Shown here: one piece after another, positions 51,560-60,780 of the stretch | Layout of the letters: every line of letters begins with the position of its first letter | How positions within the stretch are numbered: position 1 is the stretch's first letter | From: UBA1535 sp964371035 | Lineage (GTDB): Bacteria; Bacillota; Clostridia; Tissierellales; Sedimentibacteraceae | Direction of reading: 5' to 3' | Assembly: GCA_964371035.1 (NCBI GenBank) | Contig: CAYJLG010000008.1 | Coordinates: 20,952-84,951, forward strand | Length of the DNA: 64,000 bases | Notes under the pieces: model-generated | The model's database searches: none | What the model was told of the DNA's origin: nothing | Seen by the model: the letters and a program-made list of their open reading frames with translations, nothing else | Translations under genes and position numbers: made by a program

Positions 51560-53209
51560 TTATTTCAAAATAACTTTATCTTCTCCAAAGTTATTCTTCA
51601 AATCTTCAAAAACATCTTCAATGCTGTTTAGTTTGTTATTATTTGCGTTTTCATCACCTATTGTAAAACTTACATCATAAGTATCTCCTAAGAAATTTTT
51701 TAATATTTCTTTGATTTTTATTAGATTACTTTCTTTATTCGCTGCTGTATAATGAAAACTGAATTTTGAATCGTATCTAAAGTGCACCGTTTTATTTACG
51801 ACTTTTTCCATTTGTGCCTCTCTTATAATTGCCAAAAGCGCTATGTTTGATGATTTTACCGCTTGCAAAAACTCGTTTCGATTGTTAATCAATCTAGCTT
51901 CTGCTTCGCTATCACTTCCGACTACATTTTGATTTAGAGTAGGCTGCAATCTTTTAACTTGAGGTTCTACCACTGTCTTTTTTGTTGGTACTGTGTTGCT
52001 AATTTTAGTTGAAGTTTGAGATGATGATCTTTGGGTACTTTGAGTATTATTTGTCATTGCACCTGAAGCAACTAATTTCTCTAGTTCTTCTATTCTTTTT
52101 ACTAATGCTTCATTTGTTTCACTTTTACTTTCTAATAATCCTATGATGCCAGCTTCAAAAATAATCCTTGGGTTTGAAGCTCTTTTAGTTTCATTTAATA
52201 AATCTGAAAGTTTTTTTATAATAACAACTATTTCTTCTATAGATATTGAATCAATTCGCTTTTTTAGTTCTTCTGCATTATCTTCTGATATTCTGATAAG
52301 ATTATTTGTTGAATTTGTCGATTTTAGGATAAGTAGATTTCTAAAATATGTAATACATTCTTCAATTAGCAACGTAATCTCTTTGCCTCTATCTAAAACT
52401 TCACTAATTAAAATCATCGTATTTTTAATGTTTTTTTCAACAATATTTCCACAAATTCCTACAATAGAATCAAAGCTAAGCGTACCTAATAATTCATTTA
52501 CATCTTCTAGCAGTACTTCTTTTGTGTTATGTGTAAGACATCTATCTAATATGCTTAATGCATCTCTCATTGCACCATCAGAGTTAAACGCTATTAGCCT
52601 TAAAGCTTTTTCTTCAGCGTCTACACCGATTTTTTCACATATTTGTTTCATATTTAGAACCATATCATCTGTTGTTATTCGTTTTAAATCGAATCTTTGA
52701 CATCTGGATAATACCGTCGGAATAATTTTTTGTGGCTCAGTTGTAGCCAAAATAAAAATTAGATGAGCAGGTGGTTCTTCAAGAGTTTTGAGTAGCGCGT
52801 TGAATGCCGACTTAGAGAGCATGTGAACTTCATCTATTATATATACTTTATATTTACATCTAGTAGGTAAAAATGCTACTTTATCCCTTAAATCTCTTAT
52901 GTTTTCAACTCCATTGTTTGAAGCTGCATCCATCTCTATTACATCCATGTTTGTATCATCTAAAATACTCTTGCAAATTTCACATTCATTGCATGGGTTT
53001 CCATCTGTGTTGTTTGTACAATTTACGGCTCTGGCAAGTATTTTTGCTGTCGAAGTTTTACCTGTTCCTCTTATTCCACAAAAAAGATAGGCATGTGCAA
53101 GATTGCCTGATAAAATTTGATTTTTCAAAGTGCTCACTACGTGTTGTTGTCCCACGAGTTCATCAAAATTCTTAGATCTAAATCTTCGATATAAAGCCTG
53201 ATGCGACAT
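51560..53209 (-). CDS. dnaX: DNA polymerase III subunit gamma/tau
   Basis: This ATPase loads the sliding clamp. The N-terminus has ALYRRFRSKNFDELVGQ, Walker A GIRGTGKTSTAKILARA near residue 45, a four-cysteine zinc module (CTNN, CNECEIC), Walker B IIDEVHMLS and the arginine-finger SRCQRF. The C-terminal tau part includes a glutamine- and threonine-rich linker. A GTG at 53221 is in frame, but AAGGTGG is better placed for ATG at 53209, giving 549 residues. It leads the dnaX-ybaB-recR operon. Confidence 0.96.
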   Translation of the reverse strand: MSHQALYRRFRSKNFDELVGQQHVVSTLKNQILSGNLAHAYLFCGIRGTGKTSTAKILARAVNCTNNTDGNPCNECEICKSILDDTNMDVIEMDAASNNGVENIRDLRDKVAFLPTRCKYKVYIIDEVHMLSKSAFNALLKTLEEPPAHLIFILATTEPQKIIPTVLSRCQRFDLKRITTDDMVLNMKQICEKIGVDAEEKALRLIAFNSDGAMRDALSILDRCLTHNTKEVLLEDVNELLGTLSFDSIVGICGNIVEKNIKNTMILISEVLDRGKEITLLIEECITYFRNLLILKSTNSTNNLIRISEDNAEELKKRIDSISIEEIVVIIKKLSDLLNETKRASNPRIIFEAGIIGLLESKSETNEALVKRIEELEKLVASGAMTNNTQSTQRSSSQTSTKISNTVPTKKTVVEPQVKRLQPTLNQNVVGSDSEAEARLINNRNEFLQAVKSSNIALLAIIREAQMEKVVNKTVHFRYDSKFSFHYTAANKESNLIKIKEILKNFLGDTYDVSFTIGDENANNNKLNSIEDVFEDLKNNFGEDKVILK

Positions 53210-53294
53210 TTTATCACCCACCTTTTAAAAGTTTCATCAATATTATAGCATATGATATCATGCAATTGCAAACCTTAATTGCCATAAAAAACAA

Positions 53295-53322
53295 AATCAC
53301 CGATGCATTAACATCGGTGATT
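53295..53322 (-). terminator. Terminator of rpmE
   Basis: AATCACCGATG and CATCGGTGATT pair over a six-base loop, followed on the minus strand by TTTTGTTTTTT. It separates rpmE from dnaX. Confidence 0.85.
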
Positions 53323-53349
53323 GATTCTTTGATTATTTTAAGATGAATT

Positions 53350-53547
53350 TTAGATTCCGTATTTCTTCTTAAATCTGTCAACTCTACCACCTTTATCGAT
53401 AAACTTTTGTTTACCAGTAAAGAACGGATGGCATTCTGAACATATTTCAACTTTGATTTCATCAAGGATTGAGCCTGTTTCAAAAGTATTTCCACAAACA
53501 CATTTAACAACGGCTTTTTTATAATCAGGATGTATATCTTTCTTCAT
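53350..53547 (-). CDS. rpmE: 50S ribosomal protein L31, zinc-binding type
   Basis: The 65-residue protein reads KKDIHPDYKKAVVKCVCGNT and later EICSECHPFFTGKQKFIDKG, the conserved L31 sequence. Three cysteines in CVC and CSEC place it in the zinc-binding group, which low zinc often replaces with a cysteine-free form. AGAGGTG precedes ATG. It usually follows rho directly; here a MITE copy and a small membrane-protein gene lie between. Confidence 0.97.
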   Translation of the reverse strand: MKKDIHPDYKKAVVKCVCGNTFETGSILDEIKVEICSECHPFFTGKQKFIDKGGRVDRFKKKYGI

Positions 53548-53684
53548 TAAAATTCACCTCTTTCCAAAACTAATTATATTAATGTTTTTATCTATTCGGT
53601 AATAACATACTAGGGTATTATAGCATAGCTTAATTCATAATTCAATATGTTTTTTGATTTTTTTATTATTTTTGTTTTGATACA

Positions 53685-53933
53685 GTTACTATTCACAGTC
53701 GAATTATGGTGTAAATAAGGAAAAAATAATAAAATATGGAAGCCTTATGGAGATTGGATTAAGTTGTGTGAAGTTTTATGAGCGTTTTAGTCATCTTTGG
53801 CTTAGCCCTAAAAATATACTGCGTTATGACTTTGCGAATAAAACTAAACCTTACAACTTCCCAATTGGAGTACCAGCGCGACAGATTTTATTATTTTTTC
53901 CTTTGGGTACTTATGTTAGCTTTGAATAGTAAC
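53685..53933 (+). repeat. MITE-like element E with 8-bp target duplication
   Basis: TTGATACA flanks the copy at 53677-53684 and 53934-53941. The terminal GTTACTATTC and GAATAGTAAC are exact inverses. The inner GGAAAAAATAATAAAATATGG core, GGAAGCCTTATGGAGATTGG region and ATTTTATTATTTTTTCC block match element D. It lies between rpmE and the 79-residue membrane protein. Confidence 0.8.
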
Positions 53934-53996
53934 TTGATACAAATCTCAACTTCTTTTTATTTATAAAAAAATATTGACAATATTACTCATAAGATA

Positions 53997-54236
53997 TTAT
54001 TTTTTTGTAAGACTCCCCATAGTCAATCCTAAAACTGCTGTATTAATCATATAGCCTACATAATAGTTTTCTATCTTTAAAATTAAGTGGACTAAAACAG
54101 ATGAACTTAAATATATAAGCATTGCTATGATAACTTTAAAAACATAATTTGTTATGCTAATTTTTACATATTTATATCCTAAAAAATAAAATATAAGCGA
54201 AATAACTATCGCAAGAATTATCATTTTTATTTTCAT
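53997..54236 (-). CDS. Small membrane protein of unknown function
   Basis: The 79-residue protein consists of three hydrophobic stretches (about residues 3-21, 33-52 and 58-75) with short polar loops. AGGAG precedes ATG. It lies between rho and element E and may be transcribed after rho. No family is recognised. Confidence 0.5.
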   Translation of the reverse strand: MKIKMIILAIVISLIFYFLGYKYVKISITNYVFKVIIAMLIYLSSSVLVHLILKIENYYVGYMINTAVLGLTMGSLTKK

Positions 54237-54269
54237 ATTTTCTCCTAAAAATTAAATTTCTATATTTCG

Positions 54270-54288
54270 TTACTATTAGCAGTCGATT
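54270..54288 (+). repeat. Relic left end of the MITE family
   Basis: GTTACTATTAGCAGTCGAT matches the left end of elements D and E with one short difference. It touches the stop codon of rho, and no body or right end follows. Confidence 0.45.
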
Positions 54289-55751
54289 TAATTATTATCT
54301 GTTTTTTTCTTATCAATATTTAATATTTTTGTAGACTCTCTTACGAATTCTTCATTAGTTTTTGATTTTAAAAGTCCTTCTAAAAGTCTTTCTGTTACAT
54401 CTGCTGTTTGCAAGTTGCTAAGTGCTTTTCTTATATGCCAAATAGCCTTTAATTCATCTTGTGACAACAGTAAATCTTCTCTTCTCGTGCCTGATTTTGC
54501 TATATCTATAGCAGGGAATACTCGTTTTTCTGACAATTTTCTGTCTAAATGCAATTCCATATTGCCTGTACCTTTAAATTCTTCAAAAATAACATCATCC
54601 ATTCTACTTCCCGTTTCTACTAACGCAGTAGCTAGGATTGTAAGGCTACCGCCAAATTCAATATTTCTAGCCGCACCAAAAAATCTTTTAGGGCTATGCA
54701 AAGCACCTGGATCAAGTCCACCAGAAAGAGTTCTGCCTGTAGAAGGTATCGTCAAGTTGTATGCTCTAGCAAGTCTTGTAATACTATCTAGCAATATTAC
54801 TACATCTTTGCCATGTTCTACTAATCTTTTTGCTCTTTCAAGCACCATTTCTGCTACCTTAATATGATGTTTTGGTTGTTCGTCAAAAGTTGAGTATACT
54901 ACATCGCCTTTTGCAGTTCGCTGCATATCTGTTACTTCTTCAGGTCTCTCGTCTATAAGCAAAATAATTACTTCTATATCAGGATGATTTGTATGAATAC
55001 AATTAGCTATGTTTTTTAGAATTGTAGTTTTTCCTGCTTTGGGTGGAGCAACTATCATTCCTCTTTGACCTTTTCCGATAGGAGCTATTAGATCAGTTAA
55101 TCGCATAGCTATATCTCTATGATTGACTTCTAGTTTGATTCTATCATCAGGATATAACGGAGTCAAAGCATCAAAATCTTTTCTGCTTCTTGCAAGTTCT
55201 GGGTTTAAGCCATTAACTTGATTTACGTAAATTAATGCTTTAAATTTTTCACCTTGTTTTTGTGCTCTAGTAAGTCCTGTGATTTTGTCTCCCGTTCTTA
55301 AGCGAAATCTCCTGATTTGTGATGGTGAAACATATACGTCTTCTTCGCTCGTCAAATAGTTGTTTCTTCTTAAAAACCCATATCCATCAGAATGTAATTC
55401 TAATATACCTTCAACTTTGATTGTGTCGTCTTTTTGATCTGTTTCTCTATCTTGTTTATCATTCGGCAATTTTTCAACATTTTCGTTCACTTCTGTTGCC
55501 TTTACTGTTACATTGTTAGTTTTTTCGATAGGTGTTTCTTCTTTTTTAGAAATCGCCTTCTCGTACTTTTGAGTTGTGACTGATTTTTTTTCTTCTTGCT
55601 TCTTGCTTTGTTTTTCTACTATCTCGATTTTTTTCAATAAAACTTCCAGCAACTCATTTTTTTTATATTTATAGGCATCGCTTATGCCTCTTTCTTTAGC
55701 AAAATCTCTAAGCTCTGAAAGTTTCATGTTTGATAATTCGGTTACATTCAA
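54288..55751 (-). CDS. rho: Transcription termination factor Rho
   Basis: Rho is an RNA-dependent helicase that ends transcription. The first 45 residues form the SAP-like helix bundle (MKLSELRDFAKERGISDAYK). A lysine- and glutamate-rich insert of about 70 residues follows, then the RNA-binding cold-shock-like domain with GYGFLRRNNYL, and the ATPase with Walker A APPKAGKTTILKNIA. Q- and R-loop motifs include STFDEQPKHH and LDSITRLARAYN. At 487 residues, with the charged insert, it resembles other clostridial Rho proteins. Confidence 0.96.
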   Translation of the reverse strand: MNVTELSNMKLSELRDFAKERGISDAYKYKKNELLEVLLKKIEIVEKQSKKQEEKKSVTTQKYEKAISKKEETPIEKTNNVTVKATEVNENVEKLPNDKQDRETDQKDDTIKVEGILELHSDGYGFLRRNNYLTSEEDVYVSPSQIRRFRLRTGDKITGLTRAQKQGEKFKALIYVNQVNGLNPELARSRKDFDALTPLYPDDRIKLEVNHRDIAMRLTDLIAPIGKGQRGMIVAPPKAGKTTILKNIANCIHTNHPDIEVIILLIDERPEEVTDMQRTAKGDVVYSTFDEQPKHHIKVAEMVLERAKRLVEHGKDVVILLDSITRLARAYNLTIPSTGRTLSGGLDPGALHSPKRFFGAARNIEFGGSLTILATALVETGSRMDDVIFEEFKGTGNMELHLDRKLSEKRVFPAIDIAKSGTRREDLLLSQDELKAIWHIRKALSNLQTADVTERLLEGLLKSKTNEEFVRESTKILNIDKKKTDNN

Positions 55752-56028
55752 AAAATGCCTCCATTAAAAATGTATTTGAGAAAATATCTCTATTAAATTG
55801 TCTATCGTTTATAGGGGAAATTAACAGAAATGTATATGATTTGTATATTTATAGTATCAAATTTTACAGCTAAGGTCAATAATAAATAATTATTTTTTGT
55901 TAAAACATTATCAATGATTTGGCGAATTATATGTTTTTCATATCTGTTCCAATTTTATTTCACGGCGCATATACGGCTTTAAATACAATCGTATCACGTT
56001 TTCCTATTTTCGACTCTTCTGAAAAATA
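55752..56028. other. Intergenic region between rho and the hydrogenase cluster
   Basis: This AT-rich stretch separates divergent genes. I see no convincing gene, repeat copy or terminator in it. It presumably contains the rho promoter and leader, but no clear -35/-10 pair stands out. Confidence 0.4.
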
Positions 56029-56046
56029 TTGTTATTTTTTTAACAT
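56029..56046 (+). promoter_or_regulatory. Rex-like operator upstream of the hydrogenase cluster
   Basis: TTGTTA, six T residues, TAACAT is one mismatch from the inverted repeat TTGTTA-N6-TAACAA expected for the redox repressor Rex in clostridia. It ends six bases before the -35 box. Rex itself is not encoded in the window. Confidence 0.4.
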
Positions 56047-56051
56047 TTGTG

Positions 56052-56105
56052 TTGACAATTTTTTCACTGTTACTTATAATGTACTTACTAGAAATCTACA
56101 TTTCT
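56052..56105 (+). promoter_or_regulatory. Consensus sigma-A promoter and dyad of the hydrogenase cluster
   Basis: A perfect TTGACA (56052-56057) and TATAAT (56075-56080) are spaced by 17 bases. Just after the expected start, AGAAAT-CTAC-ATTTCT (56090-56105) forms a dyad that could be an operator or a small 5' hairpin. Confidence 0.75.
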
Positions 56106-56134
56106 AAATTTAATGCAAGAAAAGAGGAATTGAA

Positions 56135-56380
56135 ATGTTAAATATATCTGTTTGCGTAGGTAGTGCCTGTCATTTAAAGGGTTCCTATGATGTAATCTCG
56201 GTATTTAAGGAATATGTTGAAGAAAACAAACTTGAAAAAAACATTACCATAAAAGCAGCTTTTTGTTTAGGTCATTGCACAAATGCTGTTTCAGTAAAAT
56301 TCAATGAAAAAATTTATTCTGTAGAGCCTAATTCTGCTAAAGAATTTTTCGAAAATACAATTATGGAGAACTTAGTATGA
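56135..56380 (+). CDS. hfsA: Thioredoxin-fold [2Fe-2S] ferredoxin-like protein
   Basis: The 81-residue protein has CVGSACH near residue 7 and CLGHC near residue 44, the four-cysteine pattern of NuoE-type [2Fe-2S] proteins. It is the first gene after the promoter and is encoded with a 4-base overlap to the hydrogenase-like gene. Small proteins of this kind occur in this position in hfs-type clusters and may carry electrons. AAGAGGAAT precedes the start. Confidence 0.82.
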   Translation: MLNISVCVGSACHLKGSYDVISVFKEYVEENKLEKNITIKAAFCLGHCTNAVSVKFNEKIYSVEPNSAKEFFENTIMENLV

Positions 56381-58089
56381 AAATACTTGATTTTGTGCAG
56401 ACAAATTGTAAAAACTGCTATAAATGTATAAGAAATTGTAATGTCAAAGCAATAAAGATGCTAAATGATCAAGCTATCATAATGGAAGAAAAATGTATTG
56501 CTTGCGGAGAATGTTTTTTAGTGTGTCCACAAAACGCAAGAAACATTTCAAGCGATTTAGATAAAATCAAAGCAGCAATTTCTCAAGGAAAAAAGGTCGT
56601 TATTAGTATAGCTCCATCTTATTTAGGTGTTTTTAAAGAGCCTTATAAGGTCATAGGAGCTCTGAAAAAATCAGGAATTTTCGAGATTGAAGAAACTTCT
56701 GTCGGTGCCACTGTGGTTACATCATTGTATAAGGATTATATTAAAAACTCTGGTAAAAAGAATTTGCTGACTTCTTGTTGTCCTTCAGCAAATCTTATGA
56801 TTCAAACTTATTATCCTGAACTACTCGAATATTTGATGCCTATCGATTCCCCTATGATTGTGCACTGTAAATTACTTAGAAAAAAACATGGTAATGACGC
56901 TTTTATAGCTTTTTTAGGACCTTGTATAGCAAAAAAAATTGAAGCCTTTCCGTATCAATCTTCCGATACAATCGACGCAGTTGTGTCTTTTGAAGAGATT
57001 GAACAATTTTTTGATGAATTAGGGATCAAAGCAGATGAATGTGAAGAGAGCAATCCTTGTTCAACTGGAGATCTAGACGGACAGATGTATCCTTTAGAAA
57101 AAGGGATTTTAAAAGGTGTCATGGATATTGCAAAAAAAGAAAATTATGCCTGTCTATCTGTCATGGGTGCAAAGGGTTGTAAGGAACTTTTTGAGGGGCT
57201 TAAAAACAATTTACTTGAAAACATATTTGCTGAAATCAATATATGTTATGGTGGATGTATAGGTGGTCCAGCTGTTTCTAAAGATGAAAAAAATCTATTT
57301 GTAAGAGATATTTCTATCAGAAAAAAATTGGAAGAAGAAAGATTTGAAAAACCTTATACTTATAATATAGATGAACTAGATTATAATCGTAACTTCGTAA
57401 ATAGATATTGTGTTGAAGAGTTGTTTTCAGAGGAACAAATTCAAGCCACACTCGAAAGGATGGGCAAACATCTCAAATCTGACATACTTAATTGTGGTTC
57501 ATGCGGTTATGATACTTGTAAAGAGAAAGCCATTTCGGTTTTATCTGGCTTTTCTTATCCCGAAATGTGTTTACCTTACATGAGAAGCAAAGCAGAAAGA
57601 ATCTCTAATATAAGCTTCGAATACTCTCCTAATATTTTGTTCATCATGGATGAAAACCTGAATATATTGGAAATAAATCCTAAGGCAGAGCAAGCATTTA
57701 ACATTACATCTAAGCAGATCAACGGTTCTCATCTCTCTACTCTTATGCCGACTGATGATTTCAAAAATATAATACAAACAGGTATAAGCATAATCAATAA
57801 AAAAATGTTTATAGATAAATATAATTTGACTGTATATAACAGCACCATATATCTACCTAAATTAAAGATGCTATTAACAATAATGCTGGATGTTTCACAC
57901 GAAGAAGAAAAAAAGGATAAGATTATGCGACTAAAGTTAAACACTATTGAAACTGCTGACAAAGTTATAGAAAAGCAGATGAGAGTCGCTCAGGAAATAG
58001 CTGGCCTTCTAGGTGAAACTACTGCCGAAACAAAAGTTACTTTACTAAAACTTAAAAAAATATTTACAGACGAGGACGGTGATATGTAA
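56377..58089 (+). CDS. hfsB: PAS-containing [FeFe]-hydrogenase-like protein (HfsB/HydS type)
   Basis: Domains in order: two [4Fe-4S] clusters (CKNCYKCIRNC near 11-21, CIACGECFLVC near 40-50), the H-cluster domain (about 70-310), an extra FeS module with CGSCGYDTC near 380, and a PAS domain near 420-500. H-cluster loops are LTSCCPSA, FLGPCIAKK and CYGGCIGGP. These keep the ligand cysteines but differ from the TSCCPxW and longer GGG loops of standard catalytic hydrogenases. This PAS-bearing group is thought to sense H2 or redox state. In Thermoanaerobacterium an hfsB-type enzyme is reported to produce H2, so catalysis is possible. Maturases are not in the window. Confidence 0.85.
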   Translation: MKILDFVQTNCKNCYKCIRNCNVKAIKMLNDQAIIMEEKCIACGECFLVCPQNARNISSDLDKIKAAISQGKKVVISIAPSYLGVFKEPYKVIGALKKSGIFEIEETSVGATVVTSLYKDYIKNSGKKNLLTSCCPSANLMIQTYYPELLEYLMPIDSPMIVHCKLLRKKHGNDAFIAFLGPCIAKKIEAFPYQSSDTIDAVVSFEEIEQFFDELGIKADECEESNPCSTGDLDGQMYPLEKGILKGVMDIAKKENYACLSVMGAKGCKELFEGLKNNLLENIFAEINICYGGCIGGPAVSKDEKNLFVRDISIRKKLEEERFEKPYTYNIDELDYNRNFVNRYCVEELFSEEQIQATLERMGKHLKSDILNCGSCGYDTCKEKAISVLSGFSYPEMCLPYMRSKAERISNISFEYSPNILFIMDENLNILEINPKAEQAFNITSKQINGSHLSTLMPTDDFKNIIQTGISIINKKMFIDKYNLTVYNSTIYLPKLKMLLTIMLDVSHEEEKKDKIMRLKLNTIETADKVIEKQMRVAQEIAGLLGETTAETKVTLLKLKKIFTDEDGDM

Positions 58090-59255
58090 TGGAACATTTT
58101 ATAGATATTCATTACAAAAGCATCAATAAATTCGGCGAGGAACTATGTGGCGATAAAGTGGAAATCGCACCCTGCAATGGTGGCTATGTGGCAGTTTTGT
58201 CAGATGGTCTTGGTAGTGGAGTTAAGGCTAACATCTTATCTACCCTTACTTCTAAAATAGCAGCAACTATGTTGCAAAACGGAGCTACGATCGTGGAAAC
58301 CATCGAAACCATCATCAGCACACTTCCCGAATGCAAGGTAAGAAAGTTAGCATATTCGACTTTTACCATCATTAAAATAGACAAAAACTATAATGCCTAT
58401 ATAGCTGAATATGATAGTCCAAGCTATTTCTATTATAGCAGAGGATGCTTTAGAAATGTAAAAAGAAATGAGTTGCAGATAGGATCAAAAACGGTGTATG
58501 AGTCAAACATTCAACTTAAATTGGGTGACTCAATCAATGTAATTAGTGACGGTGCAATACATGCAGGCATAGGTGGACTTTTAAACTTGGGTTGGGGTTG
58601 GGAAGAGATTAATGATTATCTCAGGAATTTAAATCATGTAAATTCTACCTCTCAAATTTTAAATAAGAACTTCATAGATGTGTGTAATAATTTATATGAT
58701 AATAAACCCGGTGATGACACTACAATTTTGACTGTTAAGATAAAAAGCCCTCTGCGTGTAGATGTTTTTGTAGGCCCTCCTGCAGACCCAAAATCTGATA
58801 AATATATATCACAAAAAATGGTTGAAGGAAATTCAAAGAAAGTTATTTGTGGTGGCACTACAGCACTAATTGCAGAGAGAGAATTGAAGAAAAAATTGTT
58901 CGTAGACATAGATTCTTTTAGCAAGGAAATTCCGCCAATTGCTAAAATGGAAGGCTTTCATTTAATCACGGAAGGCGTCTTAACACTTGGAAAAACACTT
59001 GAAAGAATAGAAAGTTTTAATAATAATTTGTACGATTCTTATTTGACCGATAAAAGTTATAACGGTTGTACACTGTTGACAAAATTACTTTTAGAGGATA
59101 GTACACATATTAATTTCTATGTAGGAAAAGCGGTAAATCCGGCGCACCAAAACACTAATTTTCCAGCAGGCTATAATATTAAACAAAAAATAATAACAGA
59201 TTTGATAAGTGAACTTAAAAAACTCGGAAAAGAAGTTCTAGTTTCGTATTTATAA
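58089..59255 (+). CDS. hfsC: PP2C/SpoIIE-type serine phosphatase
   Basis: The N-terminal 230 residues match the SpoIIE phosphatase fold. VAVLSDGLGSGVKANIL near residue 32 and a late KPGDDTTILTVKI hold the metal-binding aspartates. The remaining 150 residues are a domain that I do not recognise. Its start overlaps the stop of the HfsB gene (TAATG). A phosphatase beside a PAS-type hydrogenase suggests that the hydrogenase signal is passed on through serine or threonine dephosphorylation; the target is unknown. Confidence 0.82.
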   Translation: MEHFIDIHYKSINKFGEELCGDKVEIAPCNGGYVAVLSDGLGSGVKANILSTLTSKIAATMLQNGATIVETIETIISTLPECKVRKLAYSTFTIIKIDKNYNAYIAEYDSPSYFYYSRGCFRNVKRNELQIGSKTVYESNIQLKLGDSINVISDGAIHAGIGGLLNLGWGWEEINDYLRNLNHVNSTSQILNKNFIDVCNNLYDNKPGDDTTILTVKIKSPLRVDVFVGPPADPKSDKYISQKMVEGNSKKVICGGTTALIAERELKKKLFVDIDSFSKEIPPIAKMEGFHLITEGVLTLGKTLERIESFNNNLYDSYLTDKSYNGCTLLTKLLLEDSTHINFYVGKAVNPAHQNTNFPAGYNIKQKIITDLISELKKLGKEVLVSYL

Positions 59256-59270
59256 ATTAGGAGTACTACT

Positions 59271-60722
59271 ATGATAAAATTTGATAATCATGTGCAATAT
59301 ATAAAATATTCAGTCTTAAAGGAAGTAATTAAAGCTCATTTATCTGAAAATTTAACTAAAGATATGCTTAATATTCCAAGAGTAATAATTCCTGGGCCAA
59401 AAGCAGAAACAAGATGTTGCATTTATAAAGAACGTGCTGTGATAACCGAAAGAGTTAAACAGATTTTTTATGAATATAACGATTATGTTATCAATACAAT
59501 CGATATCGCTTGTGACGAATGTCCCGTTGATAGATTCTCTATAACAGAAGCTTGTAGAGGTTGTTTAGCCCATCATTGCAAAGACAACTGTCCTGTAGAT
59601 GCAATAGATATCCATAATAAACGAGCTCACATCAATCAAGAAAAATGTATTGAATGTGGGAAATGTAAAAAAGTATGCCCGTTTGACGCTATTTCAGATA
59701 TTAAAAGACCTTGTCGCAAATCGTGCAAAGTCGATGCTATCTTAATCGATCCTATAACCAAGAAGGCTTCTATAGACAGAGCTAAATGTATCGCTTGTGG
59801 AGCATGCATATCTAAGTGCCCTTTCGGAGCTATTACCGATAAATCTCATATACTTAATATAATTAATTTAATAAAAAAATCAAATGATAATAGCAAGTAT
59901 AAAGTCTACTGCATCATTGCGCCAGCTATTGCGGCTCAATTTCCTAAAAATTCTATTGAGCAAGTCGTTGAAGCACTCAAAAAATTAGGATTTTACAATG
60001 TTGTCGAAGCTGCAGTCGGTGCAGATATAATCGCTCAGCATGAAACAGCTCATCTTGTTGAAGAATTAAAGCATAAAAACTTTGTAACTTCTTCTTGCTG
60101 CCCTGCTTTTGTATCATTGATTAAAAATAAATATAGCGAGCTCGAAGAAAACATATCCTCGGCCGTATCTCCGATGATTGCAATTGCAAGATTAATAAAA
60201 TATACCGATCCTAATTCAAAAGTAATTTTTATAGGCCCATGTGTTGCAAAAAAAGAAGAAGTTTCCTACGAACAATACAAAAATGATATTGAATATGCCA
60301 TGAGTTTTGAAGAATTGCAAGCATTTTTAGATGCAAAAAATATTGATGTGAATTCGTGCGATGAAACGCCATTAGAAAATGCATCTAAATTTGGAAGAAT
60401 ATTTGCTCGTTCTGGAGGACTTACAGAGGCTATAAAGCAAGCAATATTAGAGAATCAATATGCTATAGATTTAAAGCCTGTCATCTGCAATGGTTTAGCA
60501 GAATGTGAAAAAGCTCTTAAATTAGCTAAAATCGGAAAGTTAAATGGTAATTTTATAGAAGGAATGGTATGCGAAGGAGGATGTGTCAACGGACCTGTTT
60601 CGCTTAACAAAACTGTTAGCAATACTTCTTTTATAAACAATTATGCTGATAATGCCAAAGAAAAAACTATAAAAGATTCTTTACGCATCTTCAAGTTAAA
60701 TGAAATTAAACTGGATGTATAA
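59271..60722 (+). CDS. hfsD: Monomeric [FeFe]-hydrogenase, group B-like (HfsD type)
   Basis: The N-terminal part (about residues 75-190) carries several [4Fe-4S] motifs, including CIECGKCKKVC and CIACGACISKC, plus an unusual cluster CDECPVD-CRGCLAHHCKDNC. The H-cluster domain follows, with TSSCCPAFV, IGPCVAKKEE and MVCEGGCVNGP, which supply the ligand cysteines. The 483-residue size and loop variants fit the group B family common in Clostridia, whose activity is little characterised. It ends the four-gene cluster, with a terminator at 60739. Confidence 0.85.
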   Translation: MIKFDNHVQYIKYSVLKEVIKAHLSENLTKDMLNIPRVIIPGPKAETRCCIYKERAVITERVKQIFYEYNDYVINTIDIACDECPVDRFSITEACRGCLAHHCKDNCPVDAIDIHNKRAHINQEKCIECGKCKKVCPFDAISDIKRPCRKSCKVDAILIDPITKKASIDRAKCIACGACISKCPFGAITDKSHILNIINLIKKSNDNSKYKVYCIIAPAIAAQFPKNSIEQVVEALKKLGFYNVVEAAVGADIIAQHETAHLVEELKHKNFVTSSCCPAFVSLIKNKYSELEENISSAVSPMIAIARLIKYTDPNSKVIFIGPCVAKKEEVSYEQYKNDIEYAMSFEELQAFLDAKNIDVNSCDETPLENASKFGRIFARSGGLTEAIKQAILENQYAIDLKPVICNGLAECEKALKLAKIGKLNGNFIEGMVCEGGCVNGPVSLNKTVSNTSFINNYADNAKEKTIKDSLRIFKLNEIKLDV

Positions 60723-60738
60723 CTAAAAATATTCTACT

Positions 60739-60774
60739 TGAGGGCATTGAAAATTTGCCCTCATTTTATTTTTT
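60739..60774 (+). terminator. Terminator of the hydrogenase cluster
   Basis: TGAGGGCA and TGCCCTCA pair over a ten-base loop, followed by TTTTATTTTTT. Confidence 0.85.
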
Positions 60775-60780
60775 AACAAT

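Noticed and set aside
51560..53209. Programmed frameshift in dnaX giving a short gamma form
   Set aside because: I did not see a slippery A-run followed by a stem in the position known from Escherichia coli; one full-length frame explains the gene.
53210..53345. Possible signal recognition particle RNA gene next to dnaX
   Set aside because: The gap is short and contains only the rpmE terminator and AT-rich sequence; no conserved SRP loop was seen.
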